From Hypomesus transpacificus (taxonomy: Eukaryota > Chordata > Actinopteri > Osmeriformes > Osmeridae), in contig NC_061081.1 of assembly GCF_021917145.1 (NCBI RefSeq), forward strand, positions 9,138,100 through 9,202,099: 64,000 nucleotides of DNA, in the 5' to 3' direction. The notes below the pieces were generated by a model. That model had not been told where the DNA came from and ran no database searches. It saw only the letters and a list, made by a program, of their open reading frames with translations. Below, piece after piece: positions 40,808 to 54,495 of this stretch. The position numbers were made by a program, and so were the translations under genes. Positions within the stretch are counted from its first letter, which is position 1; the number at the start of each line of letters is the position of its first letter.

Positions 40808-43313
40808 GCCACAGGGAAAAGGTGGTTCCCGTCTTTGGCCACGTAGCTGCTGTAGACACGCCAGGCCACACTTAAGCATGATAACACAAGAGGGGGTGTG
40901 GTTGTGACACAGGAAGCAAATATCAGGACTTGTGCACCCGTCTGTATAACTTAACATTGAGAGAAGTCAAAACATGTAGGCTATTAGGCCTCAAGCAAGG
41001 TTTCGTAATAGCTTTTTCTACAGAAAAACACATAATGTCACGCCATACGTCAGGCCTATTGTCTGTTAGGCTATCTGCGCACTAGCATGCATCTATTTAT
41101 GTCATTGAGTAGGCCAATAGTTAGTTGTCTGGATTGAATGTAGGCTATAGCAGTGGTTGAGCATTTGACGGAAAATCACAAAAAAATATAGGTAGGCTAC
41201 TCATTAAGACGACACTTTTTCTCGCAGGTTCAAATACCCTGCAGCCGATATATGTCGGATAAAAACGTCTGCAAAATAAACACAACTAGCCAATATCGAA
41301 ATACCTATTTTGTCCAGAAGATGGCAATATTCGATTAGAATTGAGTCATTAGAAATAAATGACGCCGCCCTATGTTACAAACCAGTGGCGGACTCAAGCA
41401 ATCTGAGGGGCAGGGGCGACAACAACAAAAAATAGCACAAGCTGCATATGGGGTGTGGCACAGGGGCGTTGCTAGACATAAAGCTCTACTGGGGCACAGG
41501 CCGCTCACTAGAGCTACTCATCACTTTTTTTCTTCTTCCAAGCTTGCTGCGTACAAGAAGTGTGCAATACAATGCACTATACAAACTTTTTTCTGCAATA
41601 CTTTGCACGCAAAACATTTTCATGTAAAATAATACATTGGATTCATGTTATTATGTTTGAGTCAAAATAAGATGCATGTTTTCTCCACTGGCATCATATT
41701 GGCTAAACCCTTCATAAACAGTAGACAGGAACAGGAACTGCTGAGTGCCAGATTTTCAGTCTAATTTCTGTTAAGTGGTGGGTCCCGACTGTCAATGGAC
41801 AAAAAGGACTGTTCTCCCTTTAGATTCTCACATCCCCTTTCACACGTAGGTTTCACCAAAAAAATATTTTGTGAGAGGATTAGTAAACAATAGATTATAT
41901 CTTGGTCAAGGGGAAAACACCGGCCAAGACCCAGTCTGCAGCTGTCATACCTACAACTGTGCCCGTGTCCCTGTCTGCCTGCCCTAGTGTGTCCCTGTGT
42001 TCTGTGGTTATTAGGTTCACTTGTGTCCTGTTGAATGTCTGTTCAGACAAAATTTGAACATGCAACCTTTTGATTTGCTATCACATGTTGTTCCATTGAG
42101 AAATACATTACTTAATAGTAATGCACTGAGTAGGCATTGTAGCCGTTTGTTCTAAGATTTCCAAAACACATCATTTGACTTTATTTAGTATTTTTTAGCA
42201 GCAGGCAATTTTGAGTCTTAAATTTGAATTACTGTCAGTCCTGTGGTATCTGTAACTGAAAATCAAAGGCATAATCATCCATGTTGGATAATGCAGGTGC
42301 AGGATTATTGTTTGGTTTGAGTGCTATCCAGGTTGTTTTAAATACTGTGCAGTGACATGCACACTACTAAATGCAATGATTCATTCATAATGATGTTTAT
42401 CACGCTAAGGATCAAAGCCTTGCTATAACATCATGACATAAAATAATTGAAATGCAATGTCATGTAAGAAGTACCTTTTACTGTAAGCACACTGTAGACA
42501 CTGACGGCATACTGTAGCCCACAACAAGAAGGATTACTGTACTTAATTCAGCCACTCTTTACTCACTCATAACCTCCCCTCCATGCATCCTTCTCTCCCA
42601 CTCTCATTTGACAGATTAATAAGGCCAACCTTCCTGGTAGGTCCAGTGGGGGCACCGGATTGGTTTATCTAAGTACTAAGCCGCAGCAGCTTACGAGCTT
42701 GTGTGCAGATAGTGATTGGTCAGTGCCAGCAGAGCGTGAGCTAGCGTCTTGAAGCCTATCCCCCATCCCAGAGCTATGACAGGAGGTAGTAGGACTTGTG
42801 ACTGAGGCCTGTCCCGCTTTGGTTCTGTATTTAGCAAGGGTAGGTCCTGGAAACCCTGCTACATGGGGCAAAGTGTTGGGAGAGTTCTATTCAGGTCAGC
42901 TGCTTTGAAAGGCTGGATGTGAGCATCTAAGTTGGAAAGCGAGGACAAATGAAAACCCGCTGATTTGTGGTATGAATTTGGAAGTAACATCAGGAAGAGA
43001 GGAAAAAGAGAGAGCACAGAAGAGGAAGACAGGGTTTTCAGTGCCAGCTCAGTGAAAACAATTAAAAGCTTTTGTGGACAGACACCCCAGAGAGAAGAGG
43101 AGAGGAAGGACAGGAGTCCGATACACATCAGATCCAGGGACAAACTACTTGGCAATGAAGAAAAGGAACGAGGTATTGTGGGAAACAAGTACCCCCAGAA
43201 GAATGACTGACTGACACAGCATCACTTGTCAGAGGATTCTGTGTGAGTATCTAGTGTGTGTGATTAAGGGCACTCATGCAGAAGGAATGACTTAAGGGGG
43301 CGGTGGCTTCATC

Positions 43314-43315
<2 letters not shown>

Positions 43316-43378
<63 letters not shown>
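43316..43378. repeat. (GT)n microsatellite, ~31 units
   Basis: Long, nearly perfect GT run. Confidence 0.97.
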
Positions 43379-43380
<2 letters not shown>

Positions 43381-46300
43381 GTGTGTGTCATGTTCTACAT
43401 CTCACCAGCTTGGACAAATCTTTACTCATCCAGTTGCTACTGACCTCTCTGATACACAGGAATAACAGCAACGGAAGGTGAGTCTCCCTCTCCGATTGTC
43501 TTTTTTGCGTCTTGTCTTTTCTCTTCTCGTGGTGAATTATCTTTTTTTTACCGCTCTTGATCTATTTATTGCCACTTTACCCATTAAGTAAACAAGAGTA
43601 TGTTTATGACATGTATGTATGTGTCTGATGTATCAGTTTGCTGCATAATCTATATGAATTGACTGTAAAACATTGTACCATGTTTATTAGATTGTGCGTG
43701 ACTGATTGTCTATTGATTTCTTCACAATTCATCATTGTTATGCCAATGACCAAGTGCAGGCGGCAGTTTACTGGGTCAGTTCTCAACATCATTATGTTTG
43801 TATAGTTTATTGTTATTATTATATTTAAGGATTATAAAGATTTTCTTTATGGAATCTACTACAAACTGGATTAAAATAGAGTGGTAGTCAACACACTCTG
43901 TCAACAGGGCTAAATATAGGAAGTCTAATTAAGAGGACTGTCACAGTCTTATCTCTGTGTAGGTGTCAGAGATAACCAAGACATGGCTTCTAATCACTTC
44001 CTTAAACACGCTAGTTGAAGCGACAGTTGCAACATGGAGTCCTATTGGGTAGAACAGATTATACAATTATAGCCTCCATCAGCTATGCTGGCATCAGCCA
44101 CCTCAGGGATATGGAGAGGAGGGACGGAGGAAGGACAGAACAGAGTGGGAGAGAGTGCACAGGTAAGATCACAGATGAGATGCAGAGAAAGAGATTTTAT
44201 ATCCTTGGGAAAAGAGGGGGGCGGAGGAGGAGGATGAGGAAGGGAAAAGGAAATTATGGGAGAAGAAAATGATACCGGGGTGAAATAAGAAAGGTGTATA
44301 AGGGTATGTGGACACACGCTCATGTGTGTCAGAGTGAGAGAGAGTGGACTGGCAAGAGATTACATGGCGGTTCAGAGCATACATACACTGAAAAGGTAGG
44401 ACATTTTTACAGTATTTACTCTCTTTACACACACTCTCTTTCTCTCTCTGTTGTACAGAAAAAGGCATACTGCAGCAGATCTACCTTCATGTGCTGACAA
44501 ATGATGTTTGGAGGTCAGACTACTCAGCAATCAGTTGAGTCCACCAATGGAACAACTGTACATCACATATTCTGTTCTAGAACACTCAGGCCATTGTAGA
44601 GGAGCAGTGAGACAAACAGTCAAACACACTGTGAGTTGTTCCATCCCAAACTTATCCTGAATAAAACTTAAAGCGTCACATCTTATCGCTGTAACCTTCT
44701 TCTGATCGTTAGCTGTTAACCAGAAGATTCTGCTAGTCAGCTGTAGCCTGTGAGCTATCCTGATAGACTCTGCGGCCGGTCGTTTCTCTGAACAATGGGC
44801 TGATGTGGTGTGTGTTTCTCATGGTGGGGCGCTGACTCAGGCCTGCTAGAACCTCGAAGCCCCTCAGGGGGGAAACTGTACATCAATACTGCCCTGGAAA
44901 CAGCCGAGTTGTAGTACACTCTCTGCTCTGCAAACTGCGGTGCAATGGACTGGGGAATCTAACCCAGCCCCAGCGGATTTTTTTGTTTTGCTGGGGTGGG
45001 CACTACAGATGGTATGTTGTAAATTCACCTGTGCTGCATATCTCTGCCTGCTGAGGAGAGGAAGTGTACACACAGAAAGACAGGTTCAGGTGGTGTTGTG
45101 GCAAAGATGACAGGATTCCTCTGACTCTGCATATGTACATGCATATATATATATGAATGGAAAAGGAATACAGGTGAGATGCAGACCGTGTGTATGTCAT
45201 GCACACACACATACACACACTCTCTTGCACACTATTCTCACACAAAATGTATACCTCAAATATGATACCTATATCACACACACACATGCAATTAGTAGAG
45301 ATTGAACTTGCAGTCTGACCTTTGCTGATGCTTGTGGGAGACAGCTCCCATGTGTCACCGTGGCCGGGTGGAATGACCAGAATCAGAACCAGAATCAGCT
45401 GATTGCACATGTCAGGTGACCTGAGCCTTTGCAGCCTGAGAGGGTTGAAGCTTCACAGGAAACAAGAAAACATCACCATTGTTTGTACAAAGTTAAGAAA
45501 ATGTGAAATGACATGGTCAGTGTTGAAGGTTGCGGTCATTACTGTATGACGTTACGTGCTATTTCCTCTCAGGGCTCGTCGCCATAGAAACGTCAGTGGC
45601 AAGGGCACTCAACAGGGCTTGCAAGTGTGTGACTGGTCGGTCTCACATCTATTTCCTGTGATGCTATGTAAGAATTGTGATTGAAAGAAACATGTTTACT
45701 GTCTGGACTTTTGGAATGCGAACAAAAAAGGTTTTGTTTACTTTAGTGAACTTGTTTTCATTCAAATACATCGAAAAGGAAACCAAAATAATAACTGTAG
45801 AATGTTTGTGTGTGGCTGAGATTTGGTTAATGGAAACAGGCAAAGAGTTTTTGGTTAAACTCATCGTCAGGAAATATACCCGGTTCTATTCCAAATCCGC
45901 AATTAACACCTTTGCAGTATTGTATTCTTACCTGACACACCTATGCCAACTTTTTAATGATCTTCTCTGGCTTCTGCCGACTAGTCAGAATTTGACAGAT
46001 GTTGTAGGTGTCTGTCCAGTGAATAGACTTACCACATTTCTGCCAACCCCAGTACTTTATCTATCCTCTCAGAGACATTAAAGAGGGAATAACGAATTTC
46101 CTTTTATCACTTTGTCAGATTAGGAGAGTTGGCTTTTATGAATGCTACTATGCGGTGCTCAGTTTTCATTCCGGAGAGCTTGACTTTTCATTCTTTAGTT
46201 CCAACTCACCCAGAACATGTGATTGAACCAACCAAGTGCTTGTTGGTTTATTGTATAGTTGTCTTCAAAGAACTGAGCTCAAAAATAAGTTTGTTGTTGA

Positions 46301-49300
46301 GAGATTTAAATCACTGCTATTGAGGGGGTCACTGTTGTTGCCCTCTGTGCGGTGTTCAGTCTTTTAGCAAGGACATGGAATTTACAGAACTGCCAAATCG
46401 CCTCCGCTCTTGAGAGATTCCGGTTGATTCCATGTGGAATGCAAAAGCTGTTTCTGTGAGGAAATCCATCATTCATAACATTTTCCTCCTTTTTTCATTG
46501 CTTCAGTGAGTCCATCCCTTTTTGGTTCTGTCATGGATCGTTTCCAAGGTCATGTGGTCAAATTGATCTTCAGATTTAGATCTCTTCTGAAGCTGCTAAG
46601 TCTTGCTACCATAGAAGGGAAAAAAGCTAACGCAGGAATTTTCAGCCTCTCTCCCTAAAGAAAACAGATAGTATGTTACTGTTTTGTCACAAACTCCAAA
46701 ACACTGTTCTTAAAAAAGTTGTCTCTATAGGAAATACACTTAACACAGAAGATTGTACACAGAGCAGGGATGAAAATGAGAGAAAAACAGACAGATTCAG
46801 AAAGGCGTCAAACTTTAAATAGTGGGTGTTTAATCAAATTGTGAACCAGTTTAGTATCATTCGGAGCTGCAGGGCTGGGTCATGTTATCCTCTTTTCACA
46901 TTACAAAGAGCATACACACACACAAACACACACACACAGGTACCAGAACTATTGTTTGAGGCAGGCCTGTTTGTTCTCCTTAAACTAGCGCTCTCTGAAT
47001 AGAGTCCTTCTCCCTCCAGCTGCTCTGGTTAGGCAGGATTAATTGACCCATTACTTAATTACATGCCCGAGAAAAAGCTGGAAATCTATGAAAGGGATTT
47101 ATTGCTGAACCGTTAAATCATGCAGAACGCTAAAGCAGATTTTGACTACATATAATACCTTCAGCTAAACAACAGCTAATTAGGATTGTGGAGAAAGGGC
47201 AAGCTGGCGTTGAGATGGTTGCTCTGCCAAGAGTGTAGTATCAAATGAATGGCCAGTGTCTAGAAGGCTGACATTTGATGATCCAGGTTATCTGAGGCTG
47301 TTTTGTAATGTTGTATACAATGTTACAGTCGTCAGTTTGTGTTTGTGTAATGGGGACGGTTTGTTCTGTGTGTAACAGAGACCACAAGCAGTCAAGTCTT
47401 GTGAACTTTCTTGCCCAAACAATAGAGGGAGCCATTCTCAACAGAACTCAATTCAACTTAACAAAGGTTGATTTCAGTGTTAACTTGATCATGAAATGTC
47501 CTTCTGCTTCTCTGCTCTAGGCAACTCTTTGCACTCATAGCGAAGAAACCAATTTGCATTTGAGATGTAACATCAGTTCTGAGCGATGCCCAATCATATC
47601 TGCCAGCAGCCAATCCCTTCCATCAAGCTGGACGTCTCCCAGAGAGCTGCTCTATCAAGGGAACAAGGTGTGGGGGGAGAGGGGGGTGTAGAGATGGGTA
47701 GAGATGGGTAGAATCAAACATGTAGGCAGAGGCGACTGGCTGACTCAAGCCGGAGACAGACGACACATGAGAAACTTCTAGTGGTGTTACGTACTATTTT
47801 GGAAGCAGTACCACCTTGCCTCATAAGGAAACACTGAGAGGTTTGGGTTGGGAGGGGTCATGACTTTTCAGGACAAGTGTGATATGGTATTGGAGACAGG
47901 GAGTGAAAAAACTGGTGGCTCTTTATTACTGTAACTACCGTCATTTTTGGGGAGGAAACCAAATCAATAGGTTTGTATGGAATGTGATGCTCTTGTTGAA
48001 ACTAACCATTTGCTTTGCTAAATGCGCCCACAGACTACAAAAGTGATGTCTTTCTTTTTTGAGTTGATCTGAGCAGGAGAATGACGGGTTGCTGGCAGGA
48101 CTACTCCACATGTGCCAAGTCAACCATCCTTCTGTCACTCAGAGAGAGGGAGAGGGAATGGAAAAGACAGGGAGAGACAGTTCAACATGGCATAGAGATC
48201 GGAGACCAGGAAATATATCAGACAAAGAGAGGGACAGAAAGAGAGGATAGAAATAGAAAAACTGACAACCATACAACCTTTGCTGTCAGTTGGTGATTTG
48301 GGAGGGGCACTGTCTTTTTGAGATGATGCATGCATGTGTGTGTGTAAAAGTCCACAGATAATAATGCGTCTGGGAAGATATTTGTGTCATGATCCTATCT
48401 ATGTATGACCAGGAAAAGATCTGCTATGTTTAGACTGTGACAATGTGTCTGTGTGTTTGTCTGTGTGTGTGTCTGTATCTGTGTGTGGATGGGGGGTCAG
48501 ATGAACTTCTTATTATCGTGCACATTTGCATAGCATTTGTGTGTAACTAAGCGGCACATTTTGCATGCTAAGCGTGAACTGTGGCTGCGAGGGAAGCGTA
48601 CCTGCTGTGTGAAGACAGCAGCCTCAGCACATCTTTCAGTACGACTGATCTGTTCTGGGAACTGGGACCCACTCAGACCGACCTCATCACACTCTGGAGT
48701 GGGATGAAGTCACTGGGAGGAAATAACCTAGCTCCGATGTGACAGAATGTGGTCTTGTGGTTGTAGTTGTTGAGGGCGTGACCACCCCTTTTTTTGACAA
48801 CTTTCTCAATATTCCTACATCCTTTTTATTTCTCTCTCTCTCTATCTCTCTGTCTCTCTCTCACTCTCTCTCTCATCGCTGTTTTTCTGATTCAGCCTGA
48901 ATCGGAGGAATATGCCAGCTGGTCTTGGATTAAATGAAGAGCTATGTATACGATTGGGACCTTCCTGTGGAGCTGCCCGTTGCATAAAGTAATGTATTGG
49001 CAGAGCAGGTGACCTGAGAGGGGGCACAGCCTTGGGATTGGCTGAATTTGAACAGGGCTGGGCAAAGTTTCAGTGGGGGTGGACCTTGTGCACCCAATCA
49101 AAAACGCACAGACACAAACACACTTGCACACACACACTCCATCAGGAGCATGCTGGAGATCAATGCCTGGTTGAATACCCATGTTGGCAGCAGCCAATAG
49201 CACTTTAGAATGATGGGTTTCCATGTGGCATGTGTTACGGAGGGATGAGGCAGAAAGGGGAGCTGTAGAGAGAGGTCAGGGCATGTCAGGAAAATAAGAT

Positions 49301-49976
49301 TGGTATTTTAAAAATCTAAAATGTTGATGACTTTATCAAGGTGTATGAGTGCAGTGTCTCTTAGAAAGGGCCATGTCATGTTTCTGCCTCTTATTATCTT
49401 TTCATGAAAAGAAGCTGAAATCAAAGAATATGAAGTTTAGCTTTATAGGATAGCTTCTAAATTTAACTGCCTGAATATATTGCATTTCTGGTTGGGCACT
49501 CAACATGTTTTCCCCTCCAACATCAGAGCAGGTTCAGCAGGATGCTAGTGTAAGTGGCACACTGTCATACCCCAACAATGTCTCTGCTGTTGTAACTCTC
49601 CAGATGCCAACGACCATACCCCTTCAACTGTACGACTCAGCATTAACGTTAGCCAGGCTACTGTAGCGAGTGATAAAGGCACCACATGACAATACGGAAT
49701 GTGAAACTTTCTAGGAGCTAACAGTAGGGACCAAGTGAGGCCTGAAGCTAAGATAAGAAGGTTATTCTTTCACCAGTGAGCTATGCGTCAGAACTTTCTC
49801 TTCCCTACTGTGGTGTTTGTCGAGAACTGCCTCAGACAAGGTGTGTCTGTATTTTTAGACTCTTAGACATGAGATAATTATGAAGACTTGATTGGAGGAG
49901 TCAAAATAGGGTGATGTTAGGGGAGGAGAGGGGGTGTGCAAAACTGCATCCATGATGATATCACACCGAGTGTTGA

Positions 49977-49996
49977 TCATCATCATCATCATCAAT
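49977..49996. repeat. (ATC)n trinucleotide run
   Basis: Six ATC units. Confidence 0.85.
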
Positions 49997-50609
49997 AGCC
50001 ATTAAATGGTTTGGGACAAGCATTGAAGCAAGACCAAAGCTGTCTATATCACCAACAGTAAATGCCAGGTGATCCAGTCCCTAACAGAAGGTATAGGTGA
50101 AGGACACATTGAAAAGTCTTGGAACATGGCCCTGGGTGTTTCTGAAAATTAGCACCTACGTTTTGTATTTTGACTCTCATGAGACGTGCATGAGACAACA
50201 CACAGTAAGGTAACATACAAACATAAATGTTCTTAGCAAACTAGTAGGCTTCCCTGCAAGTTCCCTTGCATGGTCCTAGCAAATGAGCAGGCTTTTATTT
50301 CCAAAAACCTTACATCTACTGTCCTGCCTGCTGGTCCTAAATGTATCTGTGCCTGTGTCTATGCCTCAGGTGGAATTTAGCATACCAGACACCCAACCCC
50401 CAGCCCCCCTCACCAGCCGACACAGCAAGGGGCTGCTCTGCCTGAGACGACTGAAAAGATAAGGAAGGCTAAATTAGAGACCATCACAATACTTGCGGAT
50501 AACCCCCTACACACACTCACCGGCAGACGTTGCTGCCACCTTTCAAAGGTCAGCTATCAAAGCCAGGTTATATTTGGTCTATCTTTGATGTAGGCTGAAG
50601 AGGAAGGGT

Positions 50610-50750
<141 letters not shown>

Positions 50751-51999
50751 TGAGACATGAGAGACACTTCAAACCACTTGGCCCCTAGGTCTGGGATCAG
50801 ATGATCTTTCCCTCAGTACTATTAGAGGATAAAAACATGACAGTCTATGCTGGTGTGACAATAGCTCACCCCCCCTCCATTCACAACATCTTTCGCCCAC
50901 TACAGAAAGTGAGAATCTAGCTCCCTAAATGAAAACAAGGTCATGAGGACTGTATTTATGTCAAGAGAGCTCATATTTTTCTTTTGCTGTAATGTTGTTA
51001 CTTGCTACTGGCCATCTACTGGATTTTCCTATCCACTGAAATGTTCACTAGACTGTTAATAACAGTCTTCTGTGGAAAAACATTTTAAGTATTCATGAGG
51101 GATAGGGTGCCTCCTCTTCTGTGTCCTTCCTGCTCCGTTTTGGCCCATTGATTTCTGTGTCGGCTGTGAATATTCCCCATGTTATGACTAGTATATTATC
51201 TGGTCAGGTATTTCTTTGGTATCCAATAAAACAACTGTTTTACAACAATTTGAGTGGTGAGGTAGCGAAGCACCTGTGCTTGCTATACAACTGATAAACA
51301 AAAATCCAGTGCAGGCTGGCACCTGAAGTATAGAGGGGAAGGGAGTCCTTATCTGTTGAGTTCAAGTTCAATAAAAGCTGTCTTTTCAGGATGAGTAGAC
51401 CTGGGAAGGCAGGATAAAGTATAGAGGGATAGACTCAAGGTCTTTGTGAATCAGTGTTCATAGTATTTTAATATGTGTGATTCCTGAGCAACGTAATAAA
51501 GGCCTACTTCACATGCAGCTGTCTCCAAAGGATTGCGTTGCATATCAAAGTGCCGGACTGGGAACTTGCTTGAAATATGAGTGAGGTTGAGATAGAGATC
51601 ATCAGGCTGCAAGTGTGAATGCAGCACGTGCCATACAAGTCTGGCTCCACACAACAGATCATGAGAGTTTGTTGCCTATGTTGGCACTGGTCCATATAGG
51701 GACATATATGGGGGACAACCTATGACTAAGACCACTTCTGAATTTCTGAATAATTGAAGAGGTTTGCATAGTGTTTGTCTGTGAGTTCCGTTATACAGCA
51801 TTTTATTACCAGATGTCTCATGCATTGCAACAATACACATTATGTCAATTACAAGGGTCGCTGCAATAAATGAATCATATTTTATAGAAACGTGAGCTAT
51901 ATCATACTGATTTTTAATATGGGCCAGTGCTTGCAAACTAGGCTGAAACAGACTAGTCGGCTGTATGGATACAAAATGACATTTGCCCTATTAGTGGCG

Positions 52000-52685
52000 A
52001 CCAGTACATTCTTCTCTATCCTCCAAGAGCACAAATTGAACCGCGGTCGTTGCCATGACTACACGAGACCCAATGAGCGGCTCGCGGCAGCGAGTGCGAC
52101 TGGAGGCCATCTTGCACATGGAGGTAGATGCGCCGCATTATCCTCGTAGTAAGCCATCCTTTTGCTGTGAAACAACGAGGCAAGCTGAAGCCACTGGATG
52201 ACATCTGATGAAGCAAGTGTTCAAGGGATGTCGGAGAGATGGCAAGCTCGTGACCTCTGTGCGCGTAGTGCGCCCAGCATGCTGAAAATGTGAGATTGCA
52301 GTGTCACCCCTCTTTCTCTGCTATTAAGAAATGTCGAGGGACGGCGTTTTGTCAAGAGTGAAGGGACAGTTTTACAGAAAATCTATCAATAGTTCCCGAG
52401 CACCGCGCAATTGACATGTGAAAGAGAGGGTGTTGCCTTTGCTGCCAGTGCACTGACTTGCAACGTCCATGCGCGTTTGCTTAGTGGACAGCTCCGGAGA
52501 GAGAGAGCAGAGAGGGTTTAGAGAAGCAGGTGTGCGATTTCATTCGGAAATTCCGTCGGTTAAAGGCTTGGTATAAGCTGTCTGTTTCCAGTCTCAGATG
52601 TGAACGGACTTTAATTCGGAAAGCAGCCTACAGCAGTCTTTATCTGGACGGGATTGTACAGCGTTGCAGTATTTTTTCTGACCCG
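52000..52685 (+). promoter_or_regulatory. CpG-rich promoter and first-exon region of a plus-strand gene (sorbs2 candidate)
   Basis: The CpG content rises sharply against the CpG-poor surroundings (for example AACCGCGGTCGTTGCC, GAGCGGCTCGCGGCAGCG, GCGCGTAGTGCGCCC). GGCCATCTTG matches a YY1 site on the other strand, GTTGCCATGAC resembles half of an RFX X-box, and the GCGCGTAGTGCGC stretch is NRF1-like. A good donor follows at 52699/52700. In human, SORBS2 starts divergently beside TLR3; the spacing and orientation here fit, but no sorbs2 coding sequence is present to prove it. Confidence 0.5.
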
Positions 52686-52699
52686 ATGTTATCTTTGAG
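52500..52699 (+). other. putative untranslated first exon ending at GAG|GTAAGC
   Basis: Unique, non-repetitive sequence ending at the strong donor TTTGAG|GTAAGC (GT at 52700). An ATG at 52686 would open only MLSLR before the junction. If spliced to the exon at 60274 it runs into a stop after a few codons, so it would be an upstream ORF and not the protein start. The 5' boundary is not determinable from sequence. Confidence 0.45.
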
Positions 52700-52701
52700 G
52701 T

Positions 52702-54170
52702 AAGCAATTGGTTCGATCCGTAGTAGGAGAATAGTTGATGAGCCTGGATCTTACATTTGAAGCAGAGGCCATTTACAGCCGGCTATAGGATAGAGTCGCC
52801 AACATTGTATGACCGAGAATGAGGAATAAGCGCGTTAAGAATGCCCGATTGCTTGCATACGACAACGAAAACAACACTGTTTAAATGCACGCTACACATC
52901 GCAGTGACAATATGGGCAACAACGAGATACACACATGTATGGTATTTGGCTGTTTTTCCAGTGTTAATTTAAGGGCTTATTACAATTTTTTCATTTTCAA
53001 TTTGCGTAACAGTTTACATCAGTGGGATAGCATAGGCTCATCTCTTTGATGACATTTTGAGTTGTGTGTCCATGGCAATGAATAAGAAAAAATACTGTAA
53101 CCCAATCTTGTTTGACCTCCGGAACAACATTCCGCTATTAAAGGACACTGTTAACGCACGTCACCCCTTGCATCAAGATTTGGCCAAGTTGATTAACATA
53201 ACAATTAACAAGGCCTTCATTAGGAGGTCATTAGAGAGTCCAGGGGCGACGGAGAGAAAAGTGGCCCTGTTCAATACAATAACGGATTGTCGTGCTTGCA
53301 TGTTTTGTATTACAGAGGGTAAGCCGGTTACAAATGTTTGGTAATGGTACAGCCTCATTAAACCATCATAAAATTAGGCTGCTAGTATTTTACCTATACG
53401 GGAGGTATAGCCTGTCATACCGTCAGATCAGAGAGGTGTAAATGAAGCTTGAGGTCGCTTTTTGTTGGGACTCTAAATGCACACTTCACCGCCAGGCTTT
53501 AGCAGATTCGGTTTGTATCATTACACCATGTGCTATAAAGGCATTGAGGCTTAGTGCACATTAAGCAGATTACACCAGCTAATTGTTGCAGCAATGACGT
53601 TTCCTCCATTCTTTCAGCTGAGTTGTTGAGCCCTCAAGCTTTCATGCAAAACGGTCATGTTAGGAATATGGATCCATGTTCATGCCCTAGTTTATCAGAC
53701 ATAAACCTCTTTAAAAGCTGTTTAAAACATAGTAGTGTATAACTGCTGTTCTATGAATTTAATTTCAAAGACATTGACATACTATGCCACATCCCTATTC
53801 CATGCATTACAAATTAAATTGAGGGTGAGACACGCCACTACCACTTCTCTTCCCTCTCAGTGCCCATAGGCTAGGCTACATCCTAGATCTGACAGGGAAC
53901 ACAACAGGAAAGGTCTTCCTGTTCACTTGGTGAGGATCGCACCTGTCATAAAGAGGTGATGTAATAAGGGAAAGTGAAAGGGCCAGCAGCGTTGATGCTA
54001 ACTTCCTGCGTGTCTAGTGAATAGCCTTCTGAAAGAGAGGGGAGGGCTTCCGTCTGAAATGGATACTGAGGTAATGCTATCCGTCCTGTGAACCTCATAC
54101 TGTGGAGCCTGAGTGGAGCCTCCCAGCCACACCTGTATGTTTGTGTCCGTACCTACTTTTGTGTGTTTTA
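52702..54170. other. putative first intron, nothing coding
   Basis: No exon is recognised. The reading frame at 53057-53344 (95 codons) has no family resemblance or splice context and is probably chance. Confidence 0.4.
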
Positions 54171-54171
54171 G

Positions 54172-54495
54172 GACTTTTTGTTTGTCAGTACTGTATTTAA
54201 ATTCAAATCTGAGTTAACATTTGATAAGCAGATCAATATTGAGGTTAAGAACAGCTTCTTTAACTTGGAAAAGATTGCCAGACTTAAATCTGTCTTATCA
54301 TTTAATGATTTTGGAGAAAGTGGTTCATGCTTTTATGAGGTGTTGTCGATTGTTTTTAAAACCTTAAACAGTCTTGCTTCTGAAATATCTCTGAACCTTT
54401 AGTAATTTGTAACCCCCAGAGATCTCTTAGATCGAATAAGCAGCTGCTTCTCGATGTTTTACGATCATGATTCAAGAGTAAATAAATAAAAATAA
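54172..54495 (+). mobile_element. LINE fragment (reverse transcriptase C-terminal end)
   Basis: The translation contains SELTFDKQINIEVKNSFFNL and IARLKSVLSFNDF, then after a +1 frameshift EKVVHAFM. Further on, in another frame, comes RSLRSNKQLLLDVLRS. This order is typical of the C-terminal end of L2/Rex-type fish LINE reverse transcriptases (FDSxLxFxxQI...FFxLRxIxKLR...DxEKxVHAF, later RSLRSxxxxLLxVPRS). The RLDYCN section is missing, so the copy has an internal deletion. It ends in an A-rich AATAAATAAAAATAAA stretch. Confidence 0.75.

Noticed and set aside
53057..53344. 95-codon frame after the putative first exon
   Set aside because: No family resemblance and no splice context. It lies inside the presumed first intron.
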